A stretch of 64,000 bases of DNA from Deinococcus sp. JMULE3 (GCF_013337115.1 NZ_SGWE01000005.1:142001-206000), one strand, 5' to 3'; shown: positions 15,824 through 24,812, counted from the stretch's first letter. Program-made: numbers and translations. The notes: generated by a model from the letters alone, not told the origin.

Positions 15824-17109
15824 AAGGCACCTGGCTGCGCCTGCGGGAATGGACCGGGCAGTTCTGGTTCCTCCCGGCCGTCATGACGGCGCTGGCCCTG
15901 CTCCTCGCCTGGGGCGGCATTCAACTCGAGGAGCAGTACGGCGTCCCGGACGGCCTCACCTGGGCGTACTCCGGCGGGGAGAGCGGCGCACGCAGCCTGC
16001 TGTCCGCCGTGGCGAGCAGCGCCATCGGCGTGGCCGGAACGGTCTTCTCCATCACCATCGCCGCCCTGTCCTACGCGGCGGGCAGCATGGGACCCCGACT
16101 GCTCGACAACTTCACGCGCGACCGGGGCAACCAGGCGGTCCTGGGGACCTTCATCGCCACCTTCGCCTTCACCCTCTTCAGCCTGCGCAGCGTCAGGGGC
16201 GGCGAGGACACCGCGTTCGTGCCGCACTACAACGTCACGCTCGCCATGCTGCTCGCGCTGGCCTGCGTGGGCGCCCTCGTGTACTTCCTCGCGCACGTCA
16301 CGCGCGGCATCAACATGACGGCCGTCGTGAACCTCCTGCGCGACGACCTGCGACGCGCCCTGGACCGCGCCACCCACGACGCGCCCACCCAGCCCCCGGC
16401 CGCCGCGCCGCCCGAGGCGTTCTGGGATGGGGGAGAGGTGCAACGCTCAGCGGACAGCGGCTACCTGCAACTGCTCGACACCGGCGCCCTGCTCACCGCC
16501 GCCGAACGAGAAGGGGTCGCCCTGCGGATCCTGGTGCGCCCCGGCGATTACGTGTTCCCCAATACGCCGGTCGCGGTGGGCGTGCCGCACCTCCCGCAGA
16601 ACGTACTTGCGGCCCTGACCCTGGGACCCCGGCGGGTGGGCGGACAGGACCTGGAATTCACCGTCCGGCAGCTGGCCGAGGTCGCCGCCCGCGCCCTGAG
16701 CCCCGGCACGAACGATCCCGTGACCGCCATCGACGTGATCGACCGCTTCGGGGACGCCCTGTGCCGCCTGCAGGGCCGCACCTGGCCGCCCGGCGTGGAA
16801 TACCGCGACCACCAGTTGCGCCTCGTGTACCCCGTCACCACCTACGCCGGCCTGCTCGACAGCATGTTCCACATGATCCGGCAGTACGGCAGCGGCAGCC
16901 CCGCCGTGACCCTGCGCCTCCTCGACGTCCTGCGCATCGTGACCGAAGGCGAAAGCGACCCCGCACGACACCGCGAACTGCACCGACACGCCGAACTGCT
17001 CATCGAGGACGCCCGCCGCGACACCCACAACACTGGGGACCTCCGCGAACTCGAAACGCGGTACCGCGCCCTGCAGGACACCCATGCAACACGAAGGCGG
17101 GAAGATTAA
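15820..17109 (+). CDS. DUF2254 family membrane protein
   Basis: A 429-residue predicted membrane protein. It has an N-terminal helix (FLPAVMTALALLLAWGGIQL), the family-typical stretch GARSLLSAVASSAIGVAGTVFSITIAALSYAAGSMGPRLLDNFTRDRGNQAVLGTF cut here into parts by two helices, a further helix pair to about residue 165, and a soluble C-terminal half with LLDTGALLTAAEREG and SPGTNDPVTAIDVIDR. The function of DUF2254 is unknown. It overlaps the MscS stop by four bases, a pairing that suggests a role in envelope stress or osmotic response (inference). Confidence 0.88.
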   Translation: MKGTWLRLREWTGQFWFLPAVMTALALLLAWGGIQLEEQYGVPDGLTWAYSGGESGARSLLSAVASSAIGVAGTVFSITIAALSYAAGSMGPRLLDNFTRDRGNQAVLGTFIATFAFTLFSLRSVRGGEDTAFVPHYNVTLAMLLALACVGALVYFLAHVTRGINMTAVVNLLRDDLRRALDRATHDAPTQPPAAAPPEAFWDGGEVQRSADSGYLQLLDTGALLTAAEREGVALRILVRPGDYVFPNTPVAVGVPHLPQNVLAALTLGPRRVGGQDLEFTVRQLAEVAARALSPGTNDPVTAIDVIDRFGDALCRLQGRTWPPGVEYRDHQLRLVYPVTTYAGLLDSMFHMIRQYGSGSPAVTLRLLDVLRIVTEGESDPARHRELHRHAELLIEDARRDTHNTGDLRELETRYRALQDTHATRRRED

Positions 17110-17144
17110 TACGAGCGTCGCTGTCGATTAAAGGTTTGGGGGTT

Positions 17145-18257
17145 TTATATGCTCCAGATCGAGCTATTTAGATTCGATCTGCGTATAAATCCAGCATGTT
17201 GCAATAAGCTCTTTGTCTGATAATTAACCGAAGGTCTTAAATGAGAGTTATCGACCCTGCTCCAGTCGATTTCGTATCCTCGCTTAAAAATATCCTGTGC
17301 TGAATGAGGGACGAAAAAATAGACCAGTGCCGTATCATGATCAAGCGCATCGCACTGCCGGACGATATCGAGATATTCCACCGAAATTCCAGCATCAAGC
17401 CGCTTGATTCCATTGATGATAAGGTTCAGCTTTTCGTCAAACAGCATCAGCATGCGCAGAGTTCCGGCCACCTGCGGCGAGACGTTGACAAGAAGATCCT
17501 TTTTGACGCCTTCATGTAATTCGCGCCATTGCTGGAGCGTCAGGCCCAGCGACATATGGACAGAGTGGCCCATCTCGGTCAACCTGTACGTATTGCCATT
17601 TCTGTGGATCAATCCAAGCCTGACCGCGCCGGAGGCAGCCCCCACAAATTTCCCTTTCTCTGCACCAAAATCGACATACATCGATTTCATCTCGTTCTTA
17701 GTATAGGCGCAGTTATTCTCCATGACTGCCGTCCAGAATAGATAGTGGGTTGGTAGATTGTACAAAAATCCAACAGCCGAACTTGAAGATATAGCCGCGT
17801 CAAACTGCCTTCTCAGTTTGTCTGAGAGGTATTTCTGAGGACTCGTCAATACCGGGTTATGAACAATTTCACAGTCCTGATCAGCGATGATCAACCCAAC
17901 ATTCTTTCTCTTCGCCAGATCCACAATAACCGGAGACAATCCTTCAGCAGGAAGGGCAAAATAGGAGGCATGGAACCCGAATTGATAGATCTCAGCCTGG
18001 GCAATCCCTTTCAGGGAATCCCGAAATCCCTTTGCTTCAATCGCATAGAGCGAATCCCCGTCCGGCATCCGGCCGACGATATCGGGATGCACTGTGAACC
18101 CTGAAAGTGGAAGGCTGAATCGTTGCACACTTCGCCCAGCAAACAAGGATGACAGACTGGGGTGGTAATCCAGATATATGTCATTTCGATCAAATTCTTC
18201 GATTATTCCAGATTTGGTCGCATCATATATACATTTTATGACATCTACTTCGTTCAT
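17145..18257 (-). CDS. AT-rich orphan gene with PD-(D/E)XK nuclease signature
   Basis: A 370-residue protein not recognised as a named family. Its N-terminal half has the motifs of a PD-(D/E)XK nuclease fold: Asp59 in HPDIVG, Glu74-x-Lys76 in YAIEAKG, and Q87AEIY91, the QxxxY helix found in RecB-like members. The rest (about 140-290) looks helical, with NGNTYRLTEMGHSVHMSLGL resembling a winged helix. Its DNA is clearly more AT-rich and uses codons unlike its neighbours, so it was probably acquired by transfer. It stands alone, opposite in strand to both flanking genes. A defence or restriction-type role is a guess; no methylase or partner gene lies beside it. Confidence 0.75.
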   Translation of the reverse strand: MNEVDVIKCIYDATKSGIIEEFDRNDIYLDYHPSLSSLFAGRSVQRFSLPLSGFTVHPDIVGRMPDGDSLYAIEAKGFRDSLKGIAQAEIYQFGFHASYFALPAEGLSPVIVDLAKRKNVGLIIADQDCEIVHNPVLTSPQKYLSDKLRRQFDAAISSSSAVGFLYNLPTHYLFWTAVMENNCAYTKNEMKSMYVDFGAEKGKFVGAASGAVRLGLIHRNGNTYRLTEMGHSVHMSLGLTLQQWRELHEGVKKDLLVNVSPQVAGTLRMLMLFDEKLNLIINGIKRLDAGISVEYLDIVRQCDALDHDTALVYFFVPHSAQDIFKRGYEIDWSRVDNSHLRPSVNYQTKSLLQHAGFIRRSNLNSSIWSI

Positions 18258-18691
18258 CTCACCTCAAAAGCGGAGGAATTCAGCCAAAAAACGTCAATAC
18301 GCCAACGGTACCGGTCGATGATAGGTGGGAATGACCCCGCTCACGTCACGACCTACACCCGAAAGCTGGCGCAGGATGGCCGATCAGGGTGCGAGCGCGA
18401 TATCTCACACCCATCCCCGCAGCGAAACCTGTTCCCGATATGCGAAAACGGACATTGATCGCCTGTGATATGCGAAAATGCTAACACGCTGATTCCATTT
18501 CACAGGACGGAACGTGCATTGTGCCGACAGCTACGTGCGCGGATAGGTGGCGCCTCTGGCCGCTACACTGCGCGTGGAGAAGTCACAGTGATTGTGGGTG
18601 CCGGTGGCCATACACCGAACTGGGGGAGACTGCGCGCGGTCTCCCTCGTGTGCTGCCGCCGTGCACTGCCGCGCCGTGACGAAGGAGATAG
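18258..18691. other. Intergenic region with a direct repeat upstream of the membrane operon
   Basis: About 430 bases without a convincing gene. The left half shares the lower GC of the orphan nuclease-like gene and is probably its upstream DNA. GATATGCGAAAA occurs twice in the same orientation, at 18437-18448 and 18467-18478, exactly 30 bases apart (about three helical turns), a pattern expected for an activator or repressor site. No clean -35/-10 pair was found. Confidence 0.5.
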
Positions 18692-18850
18692 ATGAATCAG
18701 ACCCAGACAAGTCAGACGGACAGACACCTTGACGAGACGCACGGGCCGGTCGGCCGGGCCCTGAGACACCTGCTGCTGACGCTGTTCGGCCTGCTGGCGG
18801 CGGTGGGTGCCCTGGCCCTCGCGGCGGGCCTGCTGCTGCGGGGGCAGTGA
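18692..18850 (+). CDS. Small single-pass membrane protein (52 residues)
   Basis: ATG 18692 follows a near-perfect ribosome site (GAAGGAGATAG). The 52-residue product has a polar, Thr/Gln-rich N-terminus (MNQTQTSQTDRHLDETHG), then RALRHLLLTLFGLLAAVGAL and more hydrophobic residues forming one membrane helix, ending LLLRGQ. The stop TGA overlaps the ATG of the next gene by one base, so it is translationally coupled to the SLC13/ArsB-type carrier. It may be an accessory subunit or leader for that carrier. No known family was recognised. Confidence 0.75.
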   Translation: MNQTQTSQTDRHLDETHGPVGRALRHLLLTLFGLLAAVGALALAAGLLLRGQ

Positions 18851-20175
18851 TGCACGGGGAGACCCTCTTCCACCTGCCTGCCGGGTGGCAGGCGCCGCTG
18901 GCCATTGGTCTGTTCATCGCGACGTACGTCCTGATTCTCGCGGAGAAGTACGTTCACCGGACTGTGGCGGCCCTGCTGGGCGCCTGCGCGGTCATGCTGC
19001 TGGGGCTGCTCGCGCCGGATCAGGCGTGGGGTGCGATCGATTTCAACACGCTGTTCCTGCTGTTCGGGATGATGAACATCGTCAACGTGCTCAGCCGCAG
19101 CGGGTTTTTCGATCTCGTGGCGCGGCGGGCGCTGCTGCTCACGCGGGGGGAACCGGTGCGGGTCCTGTGGATCTTCAGCGGCCTGACGGCTCTGTTCAGC
19201 GCTTTCCTGGACAACGTGACCACCGTGCTGTTCATGGCGCCGGTGGTCGTCACGGTCGTCACGCGCCTGGGCCTGCGGCCGGTGCCGTTCCTGATCGCGA
19301 TCATCCTCGCGAGCAACACGGGCGGCACCGCCACGCTGGTCGGGGACCCGCCGAACATCATCATCGGGTCGGTGGCCGGAAAGGGCTTCGGTGATTTCCT
19401 GGTGAACGTCGCGCCGTTCGCGGCGGTGGCGTGCGTCGCGGGGATCGCCCTGATGCAGCTCCTGATGACCCGGCGCGGTGACCTGAGCGGCTTCGCGGCC
19501 GGTGACCGGCTGCAGGCGGCCCTGCAGGACGCGCCCACGCCGGTCGTGAACCGGCGGCTGATGACGCAGGCCCTCGCGGTGTTCGCGGTGACGCTGCTGC
19601 TGTTCATGGTGGGGCACCCGCTGGGCCTGGAGGCGGGCCTGATCGCCCTGACGACGAGCACGTTCCTGCTCCTGATCGCGGACCTCGACCCGGTGGCACT
19701 GTTCGAGCAGGTGGAGTGGGCGACGCTGCTGTTCTTCATGGGGCTGTTCGTGGTGGTCGGCGCGCTGGAGCACGCGGGCGTGTTCGAGCAGGCCGCGACG
19801 GCCCTGACGGCCGCGATGGGTGGGGACGTCGGGACCGGCATCCTCCTGATCGGGCTGGGCAGCGCGCTGATCAGCGGGTTCGTGGACAACATCCCGTTCA
19901 CGATCAGCATGGCCAGCGTCCTGCGTGAGTTGCAGGGCACGCTGGGCGCCGGGATCGATCCGCTGTGGTGGGCGCTGAGCCTCGGGGCGTGCCTGGGCGG
20001 GAACCTCACGTTGATCGGCGCGTCGGCGAACATCGTCGTGGCGGACATCGCCGCCCGTGAGGGGCACCCGATCAGCTTCGGGGGATTCATGCGGTACGCG
20101 ACGCCCATCACGGTGATCACGGTCCTGCTGGCGGTGGGGCTGTTCTACGGCGCGCACCGGTTGGGGGTCATGTGA
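18850..20175 (+). CDS. SLC13 / ArsB-NhaD superfamily anion or cation carrier
   Basis: A 441-residue carrier with about twelve hydrophobic segments. The two inverted halves each carry an ion-transporter signature: NTGGTATLVGDPPNIIIGS (about residue 157) and GGNLTLIGASANIVV (about 392), plus FLDNVTTVLFMAPV and GFVDNIPFTISM. Members exchange dicarboxylates, arsenite, sulfate or Na+; the substrate here is not clear. ATG 18850 is preferred to GTG 18847 because it overlaps the TGA of the small membrane gene. It ends overlapping the GTG of the Na+/H+ antiporter-type gene, so the three form one operon, which favours an ion-homeostasis role. Confidence 0.88.
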   Translation: MHGETLFHLPAGWQAPLAIGLFIATYVLILAEKYVHRTVAALLGACAVMLLGLLAPDQAWGAIDFNTLFLLFGMMNIVNVLSRSGFFDLVARRALLLTRGEPVRVLWIFSGLTALFSAFLDNVTTVLFMAPVVVTVVTRLGLRPVPFLIAIILASNTGGTATLVGDPPNIIIGSVAGKGFGDFLVNVAPFAAVACVAGIALMQLLMTRRGDLSGFAAGDRLQAALQDAPTPVVNRRLMTQALAVFAVTLLLFMVGHPLGLEAGLIALTTSTFLLLIADLDPVALFEQVEWATLLFFMGLFVVVGALEHAGVFEQAATALTAAMGGDVGTGILLIGLGSALISGFVDNIPFTISMASVLRELQGTLGAGIDPLWWALSLGACLGGNLTLIGASANIVVADIAAREGHPISFGGFMRYATPITVITVLLAVGLFYGAHRLGVM

Positions 20176-21446
20176 ACCTGCTGGACCTGAGTGCGGTGCT
20201 CGTGGCCCTGACGGCCACCCTGGCGTTCCTGAACGCCCGGTTCCTGAAGTTGCCGGCCAGTATCGGCGTGACGGTCGGGGGGCTCTTGGTCAGTCTGCTG
20301 ATGCTGCTGCTGGCCCGCGCGGGCGTCCCGGCGGCCCTGGCGACCGTGGACGCGGTCCGGAGTGTGCAGTTCGACGATTTCGTCTTTCAGGGCGTGCTGT
20401 CGTTCCTGCTGTTCGCCGGGGCGCTGGGCGTGAACTCCCACGCGCTGTGGGCGCTACGCGGCCCGGTGCTGACGTTCGCGCTGATCAGCACGGCGCTGTC
20501 CATCGCGCTGGTGGGCCTGGGCACGTTCGCGCTGCTGGGCGCGCTGGGTCTGTCCGTGCCGCTGGTGCTGTGCCTGCTGTTCGGCGCGCTGATCAGCCCG
20601 ACTGACCCGGTCGCGGTGCTGGGCATGCTCAAGCAGGCGCGGGTGCCCAAACGCATCGAGACGCTCGTGGCGGGCGAGAGCCTCTTCAACGACGGGGTGG
20701 GCGTCGTGGCCTTCGCGGTCCTGGCGGCACTCTCAGCCAGCGGGCACGGTGAGCACGCCGCGCCCGGCTGGTGGGGCGTCACGCTGTTCTTCCTGCAGGA
20801 AGCCGCCGGGGGCCTGCTGCTGGGCGGCCTGCTGGGCCTGCTGGGGTACCTGGCGCTGCGCGCCGTGAACGACTTCGTGACCGAGGTGCTCATCACGCTG
20901 GGACTGGTGCTCGTCGCCACCGCCGTTGCGGCACACCTGCACGTCTCGGCGCCGCTCGCGGCCGTCGCGGCGGGCCTGCTGGTGGGCTCCCTGACGGAGC
21001 GGCGCCCGGCGGCGCTGTCCAGCCGGGAGAAGTTCGAGAGTGTCTGGCACCTGCTCGACGAGGTGCTGAACATCGCCCTGTTCGCGCTGCTGGCGCTGGA
21101 GATCGTGGCCGTGACCTTCAGCGGTCAGGCCCTGCTGGCGGGCCTGCTCGCCATCCCGCTCGTGCTGCTTGCCCGCGTGCTGAGCGTGCAGGGACCGTAC
21201 CTGCTGCTGCGGCGCGGCACGGACTTCCCACCCGTCACGCGCCGCCTGATGGTCTGGGGCGGGCTGCGCGGCGCGATCAGTGTGGCGCTGGCCTTCACCG
21301 TCCCGGCGGGACCGGCGCGGGACCTGTTCCTGGTGATGACGTACGTGGTCGTGGTGTTCAGCATCGTCGTGCAGGGCCTGACCGTCGGGCGCCTGGCGCA
21401 TCAGGCCGCGCGGGAACATCAGGACGCAGGAGGCGCCGAGGCGTAG
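20172..21446 (+). CDS. CPA1-type cation/proton antiporter (NhaP-like)
   Basis: A 424-residue membrane antiporter exchanging Na+ or K+ for H+. Key family motifs are intact: GALISPTDPVAVLGMLKQA and GESLFNDGVGVVAFAV, containing the ion-binding Asp residues, and GGLRGAISVALAFTVP near the end. About twelve hydrophobic segments are present. The start is GTG 20172, overlapping the preceding stop by four bases. The C-terminus is short (no large cytoplasmic regulatory domain). A strong hairpin at 21464-21490 follows the stop. Confidence 0.92.
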   Translation: MNLLDLSAVLVALTATLAFLNARFLKLPASIGVTVGGLLVSLLMLLLARAGVPAALATVDAVRSVQFDDFVFQGVLSFLLFAGALGVNSHALWALRGPVLTFALISTALSIALVGLGTFALLGALGLSVPLVLCLLFGALISPTDPVAVLGMLKQARVPKRIETLVAGESLFNDGVGVVAFAVLAALSASGHGEHAAPGWWGVTLFFLQEAAGGLLLGGLLGLLGYLALRAVNDFVTEVLITLGLVLVATAVAAHLHVSAPLAAVAAGLLVGSLTERRPAALSSREKFESVWHLLDEVLNIALFALLALEIVAVTFSGQALLAGLLAIPLVLLARVLSVQGPYLLLRRGTDFPPVTRRLMVWGGLRGAISVALAFTVPAGPARDLFLVMTYVVVVFSIVVQGLTVGRLAHQAAREHQDAGGAEA

Positions 21447-21463
21447 CGCGACCGGTTCCCGGT

Positions 21464-21490
21464 GGCGGCGCGGGCACGGTCCGCGCCGCC
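21464..21490 (+). terminator. Hairpin after the membrane-transport operon
   Basis: GGCGGCGCGG at 21464-21473 pairs perfectly with CCGCGCCGCC at 21481-21490 (10-bp GC stem, seven-base loop). It begins 18 bases after the antiporter stop. A T-run is lacking, so intrinsic termination strength is uncertain. Confidence 0.6.
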
Positions 21491-21592
21491 ATTCTCTCGC
21501 TAAATTCGCCCACTGGACTCGCCCACCGGCCTCAGACCCACCCGATTGAACCCGGACGACCCCTTCGTCCGTACCGGCAGTGGAGGCTCACC

Positions 21593-21982
21593 ATGAACCG
21601 AAAGACCACCCTGCTCAGCGCCGCCCTCTTCGCCACCCTGACCGCCGCCGCCGCCACCCAGGCGACCCCGGCCGCGACCCGCTACCAGCCGTACACGAAG
21701 GCCGCCTTCGACGCCGCGAAGGGCACGCAGCGCGTCCTGTTCTTCGCCGCGTCGTGGTGCCCGAACTGCCGCGCCGCCGACGCGGACATTACCCGCAACC
21801 TCGCGCGCGTCCCTGCCGGCGTGACCATCTTCAAGACCGACTACGACAAGGAAGGCGCGCTGAAAAAGCAGTACGGCATCACGTACCAGCACACCTTTGT
21901 GCTGGTCGACCGGGACGGGAAGGCCCTGAAGAAGTGGGCGGGCGGCAAACTCGACCAGATTCTCGCGAACACCCGGAAGTAA
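21593..21982 (+). CDS. Exported thioredoxin-like protein
   Basis: A 129-residue protein with a Sec signal peptide (MNRKTTLLSAALFATLTAAA, cleavage around AAA/ATQA) and a thioredoxin fold carrying the redox motif WCPNC in FFAASWCPNCRAADADI. A cis-Pro equivalent follows in YGITYQHTFVLVDRDGK (His-Thr replaces the usual Thr-Pro, which is unusual). It would act outside the inner membrane as a thiol reductant or scavenger of oxidised thiols. The CcdA-type gene starts three bases after its stop and would supply its electrons. Upstream AGTGGAGGCTC is the ribosome site. Confidence 0.9.
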   Translation: MNRKTTLLSAALFATLTAAAATQATPAATRYQPYTKAAFDAAKGTQRVLFFAASWCPNCRAADADITRNLARVPAGVTIFKTDYDKEGALKKQYGITYQHTFVLVDRDGKALKKWAGGKLDQILANTRK

Positions 21983-21985
21983 GGC

Positions 21986-22717
21986 GTGCTGCTGCTGCTC
22001 GTGGCCTTCCTGGGGGGCGTGCTGACCGTCCTGTCGCCCTGCGTGCTGCCGGTGCTGCCGGTCCTGCTGTCCGGTACGGTCGGCGGGCGCGGGCGACCGC
22101 TGGGCATCATCGCCGGGTTCATCGGCTCGTTCGTGCTGCTCACGCTGTTCCTGGCCAGCGTGGTGGGCGCCCTGAACCTCAGCCCCGACCTGATCCGCTA
22201 CGCAGCGGTGGCGCTGCTGCTGGGCTTCGGTCTGACCCTGGCCGTCCCGGCGCTGCAGCACCGCTTCGAGCTGGCCATGAGCCGCGCACTGCCGCAGCGC
22301 CGCCCCGGTGACCGCGACGGATTCCTGGGCGGCGTGCTCGTCGGCGTGACCCTGGGGGTCGTGTGGACCCCGTGCGTCGGCCCGATCCTGGCGAGCGTCA
22401 CCACCCTCGCCCTGAGCGGTCAGGTGACGGGCTTCGCGTTCGCCGCGACGCTGGCGTACGCGCTGGGCGTGGCCGCGCCCATGCTGGCCGTCATGCTCGG
22501 CGGTCGCCGACTGCTTCACCGGCCCGCACTGATGGGCCGCCTGGGGCAGCTGCAACAGGTGTTCGGTGCGGTGCTGGTCGTGTTCGCCGTGGGCATGGCC
22601 TTCGGCGTGGACCGGCAGGTGCAGACCCTGCTCGTCGAGCGTCTGCCGGGCCTGGACCGCCTGACCTTCCTCGAGGAGACGGACGCCGTGCAGCGGCAAC
22701 TGGAACAGCTGCCCTGA
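21986..22717 (+). CDS. CcdA/DsbD-type transmembrane thiol electron carrier
   Basis: A 243-residue membrane protein with about six helices that passes reducing power across the membrane. The two redox Cys sites are present: LTVLSPCVLPVLPVLL near residue 18 and GVVWTPCVGPILASV near residue 130, both in the Pro-Cys context typical of CcdA. Start GTG 21986 lies three bases after the thioredoxin-like gene, so the pair is coupled in expression and very probably in function (cytochrome c maturation or extracytoplasmic disulfide reduction). The C-terminus ends in a short soluble tail. Confidence 0.92.
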   Translation: MLLLLVAFLGGVLTVLSPCVLPVLPVLLSGTVGGRGRPLGIIAGFIGSFVLLTLFLASVVGALNLSPDLIRYAAVALLLGFGLTLAVPALQHRFELAMSRALPQRRPGDRDGFLGGVLVGVTLGVVWTPCVGPILASVTTLALSGQVTGFAFAATLAYALGVAAPMLAVMLGGRRLLHRPALMGRLGQLQQVFGAVLVVFAVGMAFGVDRQVQTLLVERLPGLDRLTFLEETDAVQRQLEQLP

Positions 22718-22727
22718 GGCCAGGCCC

Positions 22728-22751
22728 GAAGCGCTTCAGTGCATGCGCTTC
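22728..22751. terminator. Weak hairpin between convergent genes
   Basis: GAAGCGC (22728-22734) pairs with GCGCTTC (22745-22751) in the 32-base gap between the CcdA gene and the convergent secreted-protein gene. Short stem, no T-run. Confidence 0.35.
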
Positions 22752-23256
22752 AGCGCGTGCGGGTCAGGGTGCAGGTCGGCTGACCGGCCTGCAGGCCCGA
22801 CTGCAGGTACGCCAGCACGCTGCTGACCACCTCGCGGGAGAACAGGTCGCCCCTGATCAGCAGGCCCTGTTGCGGCCGCCCCACCAGGGCGTGGGGCGTG
22901 CGGACCATGCAACTGACGCTCACGGGCGCCGCGCCGGGCCGCACGGTGAGGCGCGTGCCGACGATGAATTCCGGGTCGCTGTCGAGCGGATCGTAGAACA
23001 GGTCGTCGGTCACGGTCGCGGCGCCGTCGGTGCGGGGGGGCACCGTGAACTTCACGCTGCCCGCGCCGACCTTGCGGGACGCGCCGAGGGGAATGACCAC
23101 GCCGCCGGCCGGCCAGCCGGGCAGCGGCGTGCCGGCCTGCATGACCCACGCCTGACCAGGTTGCAGGATGGGCGTGACGGGTGGCGTGACCGCTGACGCG
23201 CCGGACAGTGACGCGCAGGACAGCAGGGTGAGGGTCAGGCTGAGGCGGGTTCGCAT
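22750..23256 (-). CDS. Secreted protein of unknown function
   Basis: A 168-residue protein with a signal peptide (MRTRLSLTLTLLSCASLSG, cleavage near SGASA). A lipobox-like LLSC is present but weak. The mature part (PPVTPILQPGQAWVMQAGTPLPG, KVGAGSVKFTVPPRTDGAATVTDDLFYDPLDSD split by turns) looks all-beta; two Cys late in the chain (VSCMVRTPH, PTCTLTRTR) could form a disulfide. No family recognised. ATG 23256 was chosen because the signal peptide begins there. It is convergent with the CcdA gene and 58 bases downstream of the replication initiator on the same strand. Confidence 0.75.
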   Translation of the reverse strand: MRTRLSLTLTLLSCASLSGASAVTPPVTPILQPGQAWVMQAGTPLPGWPAGGVVIPLGASRKVGAGSVKFTVPPRTDGAATVTDDLFYDPLDSDPEFIVGTRLTVRPGAAPVSVSCMVRTPHALVGRPQQGLLIRGDLFSREVVSSVLAYLQSGLQAGQPTCTLTRTR

Positions 23257-23314
23257 GCGTGCAGGATAGCGTCGAGGCCACGCCAGCCCGCGCGGGGGAC
23301 TGTGTGCACGGCAC

Positions 23315-24766
23315 TCATCCGGCGTACGTGTCGCGCAGCTGCTGCGCGAATTCCGGGAGGCGCAGCTCACTGGCGGCGCGGACCACCTCGCGCTGCACGA
23401 TGTGCGGGTCGGCCTCACCCGTGAGCATCGCGGCGTGCAGCGCCCGCAGGTGACTGTCGCGCAGTTCCCGCCCGACGAACATCCGCACCTGGGTCAGGGC
23501 ACGCGCGGCCTGCTCCTCGCGCGGCAGCGCCCGGAATTCGGCCTGCAGACGGTCGGTGTGGGACTCGGGTGCCTCCGGGGTCTCGTCGGGCCTCCTGGGG
23601 GCCTTTACGGGCCGGGACGGGGCATCCACGCCTGCGGGTGCCAGGGCCGGGGCGGGTACCGCGTCGTATTTCCCCTCCTCGTCCTTGATGACGTCCACCA
23701 GCAGCGCCGAGCGTTTCTTCGGCGCGTAGCCCTCACGCAGCAGCGCGTGAAAGCGTTCGAGCCGCGTGGTGACGTGCAGGTCCCCGTACTGCTGCGCGAG
23801 CTTGCGCGCCACCGGCGGCACGACCCCCTCGCGGCACAGCGCCTCGACCAGCGGGGAATCCGCGATCACCTGCAGGCTCGGTTCCGGGGCGGGTGAGGGC
23901 GCGACGTCCCCGAACTCGTACACGATCACGGTGCTGGCCCGCGTGCCCTCGTAGGTCACGGCCCGCAGGTACCCCCGCTCGATGAGTTCCTGGTGCGCGC
24001 CGTCGAGGTTCCGCTTGATGCGCGCCGGCATCGTCTCGAGCAGTTTGCACTCGCGCGCCCACTGCTGCAGCGGAATCCGCAGCAGCGGCGCCGGATCGGC
24101 GAGATGCACCGGATCGTACCGGCGCGCGTCGAGAATCCGGTATAGGCTGCGGGTCAGGGCCCGGTTGAGGCTCTGCACGAACGTCATGTCGAGCGGTTTG
24201 ACGTACTGCGCGCGCAGGCTCTGCACGACCGGCCGGGCCAGCCGGACCTTCAGGAGCGTGCCGGACCCGTACGCGAGTCCCGCCTCGGTGTCCGCGTCGA
24301 TCTGCTCGATGATGTTGAACTTCACGGTGGTCCAGCGGTCGTGCCGCTTGTCGCGCCAGGATTCACTGGCGGTGTACGTGGCGCCCTTGAGCCGGTCGAG
24401 GGACTCCTGCAGCGCCTGGTAGTACTGGCCGCTGTCCGGGAAGCCGGAGCGGTTGAGCAGCTGGTACGCGGTGGCGTTGATCTCCCCGCTCTCTGGGGCG
24501 CCCTGTTCGAGGAACATCAGGTTCAGGGTCGTGGCGAAGTCCCCATCGAGCCCGTGGGGGACGCCGCCGTACTCGCTGGGGGAGATGCAGGTGAGGCGCG
24601 CGGCGCGCCCGTCGACGGTCCATTCCTGATCCCAGCGGGTGTAATCGCTGGGGATGCGTTCCTGCACGCAGATCAACCCCAGACGGGCGGAGTTGGCCTC
24701 GTCGAAGCGTTCGATCTCGCCGGGTCGCTGGGGCGGCACGGTCGCTTTCCTGCGGGGGCGTGGCAT
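23315..24766 (-). CDS. repA: Replication initiator protein (RepA-like)
   Basis: A 483-residue plasmid-type initiator. The N-terminal two thirds match the initiator-protein A family found on Deinococcus plasmids: NSARLGLICVQERIPSDYTRWDQEW, LNLMFLEQGAPESGEINATAYQLLNRSGFPDSGQYYQALQESLDRL (cut here), SWRDKRHDRWTTVKFNIIEQI and MTFVQSLNRALTRSLYRILDARRYDP. These make tandem winged-helix DNA-binding domains. The C-terminal third is Pro/Ala-rich then helical (from about 400). It is transcribed away from the iteron array at 24911-25318, which it should bind to open the origin. Its presence says the window is on a plasmid-like replicon. No parA/parB is in the window. Confidence 0.9.
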   Translation of the reverse strand: MPRPRRKATVPPQRPGEIERFDEANSARLGLICVQERIPSDYTRWDQEWTVDGRAARLTCISPSEYGGVPHGLDGDFATTLNLMFLEQGAPESGEINATAYQLLNRSGFPDSGQYYQALQESLDRLKGATYTASESWRDKRHDRWTTVKFNIIEQIDADTEAGLAYGSGTLLKVRLARPVVQSLRAQYVKPLDMTFVQSLNRALTRSLYRILDARRYDPVHLADPAPLLRIPLQQWARECKLLETMPARIKRNLDGAHQELIERGYLRAVTYEGTRASTVIVYEFGDVAPSPAPEPSLQVIADSPLVEALCREGVVPPVARKLAQQYGDLHVTTRLERFHALLREGYAPKKRSALLVDVIKDEEGKYDAVPAPALAPAGVDAPSRPVKAPRRPDETPEAPESHTDRLQAEFRALPREEQAARALTQVRMFVGRELRDSHLRALHAAMLTGEADPHIVQREVVRAASELRLPEFAQQLRDTYAG

Positions 24767-24812
24767 CGGTCAGGGTCCTCTGGGCATCACTGTAGCAAAG
24801 GCGCGGCGCGTG

